A DNA stretch of 12,735 nt from Vicinamibacteria bacterium (GTDB taxonomy: Bacteria; Acidobacteriota; Vicinamibacteria; Fen-336; JAGNNV01): assembly GCA_016650185.1 (NCBI GenBank), contig JAENWE010000163.1, positions 1-12,735 on the forward strand, written 5' to 3'. The position numbers were made by a program, and so were the translations under genes. The number at the start of each line of letters is the position of its first letter. Position 1 is the first letter of the stretch. The notes under the pieces were generated by a model, which ran no database searches, was not told where the DNA came from, and saw nothing but the letters and a program-made list of their open reading frames with translations. This document shows positions 8,481-12,735 of the stretch, one piece after another.

Positions 8481-8510
8481 TTCGCGCTCCTGAGCGCCTA
8501 GCCCGCTTCG
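8467..8510. terminator. Strong bidirectional hairpin between gltA and pdxJ
   Basis: Perfect 10-bp outer stem CGAAGCGGGC (8467-8476) / GCCCGCTTCG (8501-8510) enclosing an inner stem CGCTC (8485-8489) / GAGCG (8492-8496) with a 2-base loop. The left arm lies within the last gltA codons and reaches its stop. It sits 26 bp from the pdxJ stop, so it could end or stabilise transcripts from both sides. No T-tract on either strand. Confidence 0.6.
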
Positions 8511-8536
8511 GAACCCTTGCCCAGAGAAGATGCAGG

Positions 8537-9295
8537 TCAGTGCGTCTGTGGGGCTTCGACCACCTCGCCACGACAGGCGGCGACGTAGCGGCGGATGGTC
8601 TCGGTGAGGCCCAGATACAGCGCGTCCGCGATGATGGCGTGACCGATGGAGGCTTCCCTGATCTCCGGCACCTCGCGGGCCAGTCGCGGCAGGTTGCGCA
8701 GATCCAGGTCATGGCCGGCGTTCACACCCAGTCCGCACGCCGCCGCCGCCCGCGCGATGGCGCGGACGCGCCCGAACTCGGCCTCGGCGCGCGCGGTCCC
8801 CTGCGCTTCGGCGTAGGGGCCGGTGTAGACCTCCACCCTTCGCGCCCCGGTCTTCGCGGCTTCCTCCATTGACTCCGCGTTCGCGTCCATGAAAATCGAG
8901 GCGCGTATGCCGCGGTCATTGAGACGGGCGATGGTGGGAACGATCGCCTTCGCTTCACGCGGCAGAGAGAATCCATGATCGCTCGTCACCTCTCCCGGCG
9001 TGACCGGCACCAGGGTGCATTGATCGACGCGGATCTCGCAGGCGAGAGCGATCAGCTCCTCTCTCAGATCACCTTCGAGATTGAACTCCACGCCCCGTTC
9101 GGCGCACGGCGCGCGGAGGTCTCGCACGTCCGACTCCCGTGCGTGTCGGTTGTCCTGGCGCCAGTGCAGCGTGATTCCCGACGCCCCGGCGTCGAGGCAG
9201 ACCTTCGCCGCAACCCGGGAAGAGGGGTTCAAACCGCCGCGAGAATTTCGGAGCAGGGCCACTTTGTTCAGATTGACGGAGAGGGCGATAGGCAT
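8537..9295 (-). CDS. pdxJ: Pyridoxine 5'-phosphate synthase
   Basis: A 252-residue PdxJ (family about 240), a TIM-barrel enzyme of DXP-dependent vitamin B6 synthesis. It condenses 1-deoxy-D-xylulose 5-phosphate with 3-amino-2-oxopropyl phosphate to give pyridoxine 5'-phosphate. Motifs: LSVNLNKVALLRNSRGG (about 5-21), catalytic His44 in GITLHWRQDNRH, catalytic Glu74 in EFNLEGD, LVPVTPGEVTSDHG (about 95-108), IFMDA, VEVYTGPYA, the His in VNAGHDLDL, and the phosphate-binding IGHAIIADALYLGL near the C-terminus. The proteobacterial N-terminal 'NIDH' is NLNK here, a variant seen in other phyla. I chose the ATG at 9295 because it fits the family start and has GAGG 5 bases upstream; the longer open frame to 9574 is spurious. 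The first 49 codons and upstream region recur at 12414-12735. Confidence 0.96.
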   Translation of the reverse strand: MPIALSVNLNKVALLRNSRGGLNPSSRVAAKVCLDAGASGITLHWRQDNRHARESDVRDLRAPCAERGVEFNLEGDLREELIALACEIRVDQCTLVPVTPGEVTSDHGFSLPREAKAIVPTIARLNDRGIRASIFMDANAESMEEAAKTGARRVEVYTGPYAEAQGTARAEAEFGRVRAIARAAAACGLGVNAGHDLDLRNLPRLAREVPEIREASIGHAIIADALYLGLTETIRRYVAACRGEVVEAPQTH

Positions 9296-9469
9296 CTGGG
9301 CCTCATTATCCGCCGAGGGGCCGGAAGACCGAAGAGACCCGCTGCACCGCGAGACCCCGCCGAGGGCGGTCCGCCTATACTCCGCCGATTGCCAGAGCGA
9401 AGGCCCCTTGACGAACGAGATCGACACCCGGAAAGCCGAACTCGCCGCCCTGCGGCAGGACCTGGAGAA
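9148..9469. repeat. 322-bp direct repeat, copy A (pdxJ 5' end + divergent promoter + start of gene Y)
   Basis: Aligned by eye to 12414-12735 at a constant offset of 3266 bp with no gaps and 8 mismatches (about 97.5% identity). It covers the first 49 codons of pdxJ, the intergenic region and the first 62 bases of the divergent gene Y. Copy A carries the intact pdxJ. Its gene Y is broken just beyond the repeat. The right end of homology is limited only by the window end. Confidence 0.95.
9376..9403 (+). promoter_or_regulatory. Putative promoter and ribosome site of gene Y
   Basis: A -10-like TATACT (9376-9381) is followed 17 bases later by GAAGG (9399-9403), 4 bases before the TTG at 9408. No clear -35. 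The same stretch is identical in copy B (12642-12669), so the signal is kept in both copies. Confidence 0.35.
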
Positions 9470-9619
9470 GCTACGCTCCCGTTCAGGGACGCCCTTCCGG
9501 CCGCCTTCGATTTCGGGGTCGCGATCCGCACGACGGAGAGAACCTTGAGCGCTGCTCTCTCCCGCCCGGACCATGTGTACGCCGCCAAGGGGCGCAGCCT
9601 GCGCTCAACCCGTCGCTGA
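9408..9619 (+). pseudogene. Decayed 5' part of gene Y (divergent from pdxJ), family not recognised
   Basis: The frame opens at TTG 9408 with GAAGG upstream and reads TNEIDTRKAELAALRQDLEKL, a helical, coiled-coil-like start, then stops at 9548 after an implausible Pro/Arg/Ser-rich tail. From about 9480 another frame reads more naturally (DALPAAFDFGVAIRTTERTL, then SRPDHVYAAKGRSL) and stops at 9619. This fits one gene with a frameshift or small deletion between 9470 and 9500. A faint resemblance of the N-terminus to Fic-family N-termini (ELxALRxxLxxLR) is too short to use. Copy B (12674 onward) has an identical first 62 bases and may be the intact version. Confidence 0.5.
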
Positions 9620-9631
9620 GCGGAGCCGGGA

Positions 9632-9709
9632 TTGAAACGGCGGATCTTTATCGGAGACATCCCGGACCGCCGGGAGGAACTCGAGCGGCTGCTCGGCGTT
9701 CGCTCGTGA
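9632..9709 (+). pseudogene. 5' stub of a metallophosphoesterase gene
   Basis: A 25-codon frame from TTG 9632 with a good ribosome site (GGAG 6 bases upstream) reads KRRIFIGDIPDRREELERLL and stops at 9707-9709. It closely resembles the start of calcineurin-like phosphoesterases of the ApaH/PrpE type (RxIFIGDIQGCxxELexLL), where the GD pair is the first metal-binding motif. The rest of the enzyme is missing. It begins 12 bp after the end of the gene Y remnant, suggesting they were once an operon. The usual QGC is PDR here. Identification rests on about 20 residues. Confidence 0.4.
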
Positions 9710-9909
9710 GCGGGCGGCTCCGCCTCCGCAACCGGCGAGCGAAGCCAGGGCCCATTGTATCCGCGACGCCGTCGCCAGGACTCGGAAGCCACGGCGTCGC
9801 TAGGGGGGCCTCCGGCGGGGTCGTTCCCATGGGGCCGCGGGAGGGCCGTGAGCTTCGCGGAGGCGAGGACGGTGTAGAGGCGGTTGAGACGGCCTTGGTC
9901 GTCGAGGTC
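9710..9909. other. Unassigned 200-bp stretch in the decayed region
   Basis: All six frames give Arg/Pro/Gly-rich translations typical of non-coding GC-rich DNA. One minus-strand frame next to the FAD-enzyme remnant reads RLNRLYTVLASAKLTALPRP, which looks more protein-like but matches nothing I can name. Confidence 0.3.
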
Positions 9910-10448
9910 TGGTCGACCAGGGTTTGCCAGCCCCCGTTCAGGTACAAGACACCCTTGCCGCCGAGGCGGATCTGGTCCAGAGCGGCCCCAGCACTCAAAC
10001 GCTCGGGGTCGTCGGTATAGGTCGCAGCCAGTCGGCCAGAGACACCTGCTGGAGAGCCCTCGCGTCGTGAAATCCCCATCGCGCCAGCTGTCGGCCGGCC
10101 TCGACCTTCTCCCGCGCGGTCAAAAGCCCGGTCGTGAGCAGGGACACGAAGCCGATGGGGAGCGTGTGCAGAACGCCGCCGTGCAAGGCAAAGGCGCCGC
10201 CCAGGCGCGGTATTCCGCCCTTCGACGGACATCCCCAGTTCCCGCGAGACGCTGCCACCCCGCCCCGCGCGGTAGAGAGCGTGGGCCCCGAGGTTGAAAT
10301 GGAGGCCGGCCTTCTCGAACACGATCACCCGCCGGCGAGCCTTGGCGAGGTACGCGGCTGCCGTCAGCCCGGCCAGTCCCCCGCCCGCCACGATCACGTC
10401 CGCCCGCCGCCCGCTCTTGTCCAGGTCGCCTCCTCGTCTCACCCCCAT
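9910..10448 (-). pseudogene. Broken FAD-dependent oxidoreductase (phytoene desaturase/amine oxidase-like)
   Basis: From ATG 10448 the frame reads a Rossmann dinucleotide-binding motif (DVIVAGGGLAGLTAAAYLAK, then RRVIVFEKAG) and runs into LHFNLGAHALYRAG, skipping the GGRA segment expected after the FEKA glutamate (small deletion). Near RELGMS the coding frame changes: ALHGGVLHTLPIGFVSLLTT, KVEAGRQLARWG and LQQVSLADWL lie in the next frame, which stops at 9995. The first frame resumes with ATYTDDPERLSAG and GKGVLYLNGGWQTLVDQ, then ends. The family has about 400-480 residues with a second FAD-binding C-terminal motif, absent here. There are thus at least one frameshift, two internal deletions and loss of the 3' end. 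An intact relative would oxidise an isoprenoid or amine using FAD. Confidence 0.75.
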
Positions 10449-10466
10449 CACGTCCGAGGGGGCCGA

Positions 10467-10532
10467 AAGGTGACACTGGGGGTCAACGCGGGCCGGCCGG
10501 CGCCTCGCTGGCTGACCCGCCGCTCGCACTCC
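10467..10532. repeat. 66-bp GC-rich palindromic repeat, copy 1
   Basis: Matches 11855-11920 in the same orientation with 4 mismatches. It starts AAGGTGACACTG, contains the palindromic core GGCCGGCC and GGCGCC, and has inverted arms GGTCAAC (10481-10487) / GCTGACC (10511-10517). It lies just upstream of the FAD-enzyme remnant and 68 bp before vapB. Confidence 0.85.
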
Positions 10533-10565
10533 GGGCGTCGCCTTTGTCGACCAGCCCGCCAGAAC

Positions 10566-10605
10566 TTGCCTTGAGTGCATGCAGAGCATACACTTCATGC
10601 ATGCA
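10566..10605 (+). promoter_or_regulatory. vapBC promoter with twin palindromic operator; possibly leaderless
   Basis: -35-like TTGCCT (10566-10571), a 17-bp spacer and -10-like TACACT (10589-10594) would place the transcript start at about 10601, the A of the vapB ATG; no Shine-Dalgarno sequence precedes that ATG. The perfect palindrome TGCATGCA occurs at 10576-10583 and 10598-10605, 22 bp apart (about two helical turns), overlapping the promoter and start codon. This fits autorepression by a ribbon-helix-helix antitoxin binding as paired dimers. Confidence 0.5.
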
Positions 10606-10843
10606 ATACACGATCCGAAACATTCCAGACGCTGTGGATACGGCTCTGAGGCGGCGCGCGCGGGCGGGCGCTCAAAGTCTCAACGCGGTGCTTCTGGATG
10701 CTCTGGCCCGGGGCGCCGGTCTCGACACAGTCAGGCCAAGAAGGCGGAGTCTCGAGGGGATCGCAGGCTCTGGCGCACTGGAGAACCGGGTCCTGGCCGG
10801 CCTCAAGGACCAGCGGAAAGTCGAGAGGAAACTCTGGCGGTGA
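10601..10843 (+). CDS. VapB-type antitoxin (ribbon-helix-helix)
   Basis: An 80-residue basic protein. Its first 40 residues (MQYTIRNIPDAVDTALRRRA, then SLNAVLLDALARGAG) fit an Arc/CopG-like ribbon-helix-helix DNA-binding domain: a short N-terminal strand, IPD turn, and two helices. The Arg/Lys-rich C-terminal part (LENRVLAGLKDQRKVERKLW) would wrap the toxin. The start at ATG 10601 matches the family N-terminus. The stop overlaps the toxin start by 4 bases (GTGA at 10840-10843), indicating translational coupling. The likely role is to neutralise the PIN toxin and repress the operon through the TGCATGCA palindromes. Confidence 0.8.
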   Translation: MQYTIRNIPDAVDTALRRRARAGAQSLNAVLLDALARGAGLDTVRPRRRSLEGIAGSGALENRVLAGLKDQRKVERKLWR

Positions 10844-11223
10844 GGATCGCCCTTGACACGAACCGATACGCCGATTTGGTGAAGGGCGACAAATCGGTGG
10901 CCGAGATCGTGGGCTCGGCTGACGAAGTCATCGTCCCTCTGATCGTGTTGGCTGAACTCCGCGCGGGATTCGTGGCGGGGACGCAGCAAGCTCGGAATGA
11001 GGCGGTGCTACGGCGTTTCCTGGCCCAGCCCGGAGTCTCCGTGCTCTGTCCGGACGAACAGACCTCGTTTCACTACGCGGGAGTCTTCACCGAGCTGCGC
11101 CGTCGGGGAACGCCCGTGCCAACGAATGATCTCTGGATCGCCGCCCTCGTTCTCCAGCACGGCCTCGTGCTCCACGCACGCGACCGTCATTTCGACTTTC
11201 TCCCTCAGGTCCCGAGGGTCTGA
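10840..11223 (+). CDS. VapC-type toxin, PIN-domain ribonuclease
   Basis: A 127-residue PIN domain, standard VapC length. The four acidic active-site positions are present: Asp6 (ALDTNRYADL), Glu39 (IVLAELRAGF), Asp97 (PTNDLWIAALVL) and Asp115 (HARDRHFDFLP). These bind Mg2+/Mn2+ for RNA cleavage; VapC toxins typically cut tRNA or rRNA and arrest growth, but the target here is unknown. The GTG start at 10840 overlaps the antitoxin stop, and the N-terminus VRIALDTN is canonical, so this start is secure. The gene looks intact while its neighbours are decayed, which suggests selection for the pair. Its stop is 16 bp from the left end of the MITE-like element. Confidence 0.92.
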   Translation: MRIALDTNRYADLVKGDKSVAEIVGSADEVIVPLIVLAELRAGFVAGTQQARNEAVLRRFLAQPGVSVLCPDEQTSFHYAGVFTELRRRGTPVPTNDLWIAALVLQHGLVLHARDRHFDFLPQVPRV

Positions 11224-11239
11224 GCTTGGCGATCATGGC

Positions 11240-11402
11240 TAGTGTGGTGGCCCTCAAATAGGTGTGCCAATTGAGCGTCGAGGCGCCCGGAGCGCAAGGC
11301 GCCGAGGAGACCGCATGTTGAACATATGCAACGACGAGCAACGCGGCGATCCGGGATGCATCGACGCTCCAGTGGTATAGCTATTTGAGGGTCGCCACAC
11401 TA
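11240..11402. mobile_element. MITE-like palindromic element with TA target duplication
   Basis: 20-bp terminal inverted repeats GTGTGGTGGCCCTCAAATAG (11242-11261) and its near-complement at 11381-11400, differing at two positions that would be G-U pairs in RNA. They are flanked by TA on both sides (11240-11241, 11401-11402) in a CTAG context. A second perfect inverted pair GAGCGTCGA (11273-11281) / TCGACGCTC (11361-11369) lies inside, with CCGGA/TCCGG further in. No ORF of transposase size is present. TA duplication and a CTAG target fit non-autonomous derivatives of the IS630/Tc1-mariner group. This is inferred from structure alone. Confidence 0.7.
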
Positions 11403-11779
11403 GAGAGACGCTGGGATTGTAGGTGAAACAAGCGGGGTTGGCCCGTCAAGTCCAGCCCGGCTCGGTTCGCCTGGAGCGCGCAGCCCGCCCTGTACATTGT
11501 CCCAAAGTCGTTTTCGGATGCGAGCGCCATTGCCTCCCCGAGCGCCACCCAAGGATCTGCGCCGCAGCTGAATGCCGATAGGGAATCACGTCCAGCAGGA
11601 GAGTTCGCGCCGCTAGTCACGAGCGCCAGTGCGGACACCGGCGATCGAGAACCGGAACGATCAATTTCGGCTCCTAAGCCGGCTGACCGAAGTTGCTTGA
11701 GCGCTCGGTCGAACCGCTCTCCGGCCTGCGAGACCGAATCCATGAAGTCGTCGGAAAGCTGGTCCGGGTCCTGCGCCAC
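11381..11779 (-). CDS. Hypothetical protein, 3' end replaced by the MITE-like element
   Basis: A 132-codon frame from GTG 11779, with GAGG about 8 bases upstream. The product starts AQDPDQLSDDFMDSVSQAGE, is acidic and helix-rich at first, and ends QPRLFHLQSQRLSSVATLK. It has natural-looking composition but no family I recognise, no signal peptide and no membrane segment. The final residues (VATLK) and the TAG stop are encoded by the terminal inverted repeat at 11381-11400, so the original C-terminus was probably lost on insertion. Upstream the same frame stays open through the 66-bp repeat (reading LAIATFLADRL before the GTG), so the true start may also be lost. Base composition is visibly less GC-rich than the left of the window. 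Confidence 0.4.
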   Translation of the reverse strand: MAQDPDQLSDDFMDSVSQAGERFDRALKQLRSAGLGAEIDRSGSRSPVSALALVTSGANSPAGRDSLSAFSCGADPWVALGEAMALASENDFGTMYRAGCALQANRAGLDLTGQPRLFHLQSQRLSSVATLK

Positions 11780-11854
11780 ACCGGAGGCCTCGGCGTTCCT
11801 TCCCCGAAGGTCGCTGCTGCGCAGCCGATCCGCAAGGAATGTGGCGATCGCCAG

Positions 11855-11920
11855 AAGGTGACACTGGTGGTCAACGCGGGCCGGCCGGCGCCTCGCGGGT
11901 TGACCCGCCGCTCGCTCTCC
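11855..11920. repeat. 66-bp GC-rich palindromic repeat, copy 2
   Basis: Direct copy of 10467-10532 at an offset of 1388 bp with 4 mismatches. The palindromes are better preserved here: GGTCAAC (11869-11875) / GTTGACC (11899-11905), and the self-complementary GCGGGTTGACCCGC (11895-11908). With copy 1 it brackets vapBC, the MITE-like element and the hypothetical ORF. Confidence 0.85.
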
Positions 11921-12090
11921 AGGAGATCCAGGAACTCGCCCCAGTCAGTCCCAAACTCCCCCCTACACTGACGACTACCGAACCCCCCGAAGTTCTTGAG
12001 ACCGCCTGTCGACGGCAACAACGGGAAGAACAACACGAAACGCATCAGCATCACTCACTGGCGCGCCCCCTTTTTCTTATTGAACGATCC
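11921..12090 (-). other. Possible gene remnant downstream of higA
   Basis: On the minus strand an ATG at 12054 opens MMLMRFVLFFPLLPSTGGLK, then CRGEFGTDWGEFLDLLESER, and then runs into the 66-bp repeat, after which the translation is low quality. It could be the 5' end of a small gene interrupted by the repeat, or chance. The region is lower in GC than the chromosome to the left. Confidence 0.25.
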
Positions 12091-12393
12091 TCACAAGGCA
12101 GGTTGTGCTGCGGGCTCGTAGCGCTTCACTTTGATCTTTTTTTCATGCTGCCGCGCTTGAGCAAGATCGAACGTCAGTTGTAGGCGCAGCCAGAGGCGAG
12201 CATTTGACCAGCCGGCCTTTTCAAGCCGAATAGCCATTTCCGGAGAAATTCCCGCCCGACCGTTGATGACGCGCGAAAGCGCGGGACGGGTCACGCCTAG
12301 AACTTTCGCACCGGCCGTCACGCTTAGGCCAAGGGGTTCAAGACAGGCGTCCATAATCGTGTCACCGGGGTGCGGGGGGTTTTTCATGGGCAT
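12091..12393 (-). CDS. higA: HigA-family antitoxin (XRE helix-turn-helix); no higB seen beside it
   Basis: A 100-residue protein of the HigA/VapI addiction-module antitoxin family: MPMKNPPHPGDTIMDACLEP, the characteristic HPG and LEPLGLS segment, an XRE helix-turn-helix (VTAGAKVLGVTRPALSRVIN, about 25-44), GISPEMAIRLEKAG, the WLRLQLTFDLAQAR helix, and a basic tail ending RYEP. The ATG at 12393 has AAGGA 7 bases upstream; ATG 12387 is an alternative. The cognate HigB RNase is normally encoded just upstream, but that place is taken by a truncated pdxJ copy, and no HigB-like frame is seen downstream. The frame stays open upstream into pdxJ', so a 156-residue fusion from 12561 is possible. Confidence 0.88.
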   Translation of the reverse strand: MPMKNPPHPGDTIMDACLEPLGLSVTAGAKVLGVTRPALSRVINGRAGISPEMAIRLEKAGWSNARLWLRLQLTFDLAQARQHEKKIKVKRYEPAAQPAL

Positions 12394-12413
12394 GGGTCGT
12401 TCCTTCTCTCCTA

Positions 12414-12561
12414 GGTTGTCTTGGCGCCAGTGCAGCGTGATTCCGGACGCCCCGGCGCCGAGGCAGACCTTCGCCGCAACCCGGGGAGAGGGGTTCAAAC
12501 CGCCGCGAGAATTTCGGAGCCGGGCCACTTTGTTCAGATTGACGGAGAGGGCGATGGGCAT
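12414..12561 (-). pseudogene. Truncated pdxJ copy (first 49 codons) fused in frame upstream of higA
   Basis: It starts at ATG 12561 and reads MPIALSVNLNKVARLRNSRG through ITLHWRQDN, then breaks off and continues in frame as LGEKERP into HigA. Compared with intact PdxJ there are three substitutions (Leu14 to Arg, Ser26 to Pro, Asp35 to Gly) among five differences in the coding part, consistent with relaxed selection. About 80% of the barrel is missing, so it cannot be an active enzyme. Confidence 0.9.
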
Positions 12562-12673
12562 CTGGGCCTCATTGTCCGCCGAGGGGCCGGAAGACCGAAG
12601 AGACCCGCTGCACCGCGAGACCTCGCCGAGGGCGGTCCGCCTATACTCCGCCGATTGCCAGAGCGAAGGCCCC

Positions 12674-12735
12674 TTGACGAACGAGATCGACACCCGGAAA
12701 GCCGAACTCGCCGCCCTGCGGCAGGACCTGGAGAA
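12674..12735 (+). CDS. Gene Y, 5' end only (runs off the window)
   Basis: TTG start at 12674 with GAAGG 4 bases upstream. The visible 20 codons read TNEIDTRKAELAALRQDLE, identical at every base to copy A. Function unrecognised; the start looks helical and coiled-coil-like. This may be the intact version of the gene that is broken at 9408-9619. Confidence 0.5.
   Translation, partial: MTNEIDTRKAELAALRQDLE

Larger units (their letters stand above)
12414..12735. repeat. 322-bp direct repeat, copy B
   Basis: Counterpart of 9148-9469. It contains the truncated pdxJ, the divergent promoter region and the first 62 bases of gene Y. The left edge lies 20 bases upstream of the higA ATG. The repeat runs to the window end, so its true length is unknown. 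Confidence 0.95.

Noticed and set aside
7772..8872. 366-codon plus-strand frame overlapping citrate synthase and pdxJ.
   Set aside because: Arg/Ser/Gly-rich out-of-frame translation of gltA and antisense of pdxJ.
9296..9574. N-terminal extension of pdxJ by 93 residues in an open frame.
   Set aside because: The extension is low-complexity Ser/Arg-rich, overlaps gene Y on the other strand, and the family start with a ribosome site is at 9295.
9884..10574. Plus-strand frames across the FAD-enzyme remnant as real genes.
   Set aside because: No start signals or motifs; the minus strand carries recognisable FAD-enzyme blocks.
11273..11369. CRISPR-like repeat cluster inside the palindromic element.
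   Set aside because: The repeated pieces are inverted pairs of one palindrome, not regularly spaced direct repeats, and there are no cas genes.
11869..11905. Integron attC site: arms GGTCAAC and GTTGACC resemble RYYYAAC and GTTRRRY core sites.
   Set aside because: Each arm breaks the consensus at one position, the arms span only 37 bp (shorter than known attC sites), and no integrase is in the window.

Overview
This GC-rich window looks like the chromosome of an uncultivated, soil-type bacterium. The best taxonomic hint is an ATPase-less double-FtsX permease of the 'acidobacterial duplicated orphan permease' (ADOP) type, which points to Acidobacteriota or a neighbouring phylum. I saw no tRNA, rRNA, CRISPR array or intact transposase.

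Left part (1-8540), ordinary chromosome. The C-terminal half of a sensor histidine kinase (+) converges on a small lipoprotein gene (-) whose 3' end appears frameshifted. A kynureninase-like PLP enzyme and an NADPH-dependent FMN reductase form a probable two-gene operon (+). This converges on an exported M20 amidohydrolase (-), which lies downstream of the ADOP permease (-). After a gene-free spacer come citrate synthase (+) and, convergent to it, pdxJ (-). The two share a strong hairpin that starts inside the last gltA codons.

Right part (9148-12735), rearranged accessory DNA. A 322-bp segment holding the first 49 codons of pdxJ, the divergent promoter region and the start of an unknown divergent gene Y occurs at 9148-9469. 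It recurs as a direct repeat at 12414-12735 with 8 mismatches and no indels by my alignment. Between the copies lie a decayed 5' part of gene Y, a stub of a metallophosphoesterase gene, a multiply broken FAD-dependent (phytoene-desaturase-like) oxidoreductase, an intact VapBC-type toxin-antitoxin pair, a ~163-bp MITE-like palindromic element flanked by TA, a 132-codon hypothetical ORF, two copies of a 66-bp GC-rich palindromic repeat, and a HigA-type antitoxin gene. I saw no adjacent higB.

At the right-hand repeat the truncated pdxJ copy runs in frame into higA. The antitoxin therefore lies behind a duplicated pdxJ start region and could be made as a PdxJ'-HigA chimera. The layout fits tandem duplication of the pdxJ/Y locus followed by decay and acquisition of toxin-antitoxin genes, with an intact pdxJ kept at one end and possibly an intact Y at the other, beyond the window. 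This rearranged block is the most unusual thing here. Genes left of 9148 appear conventional.
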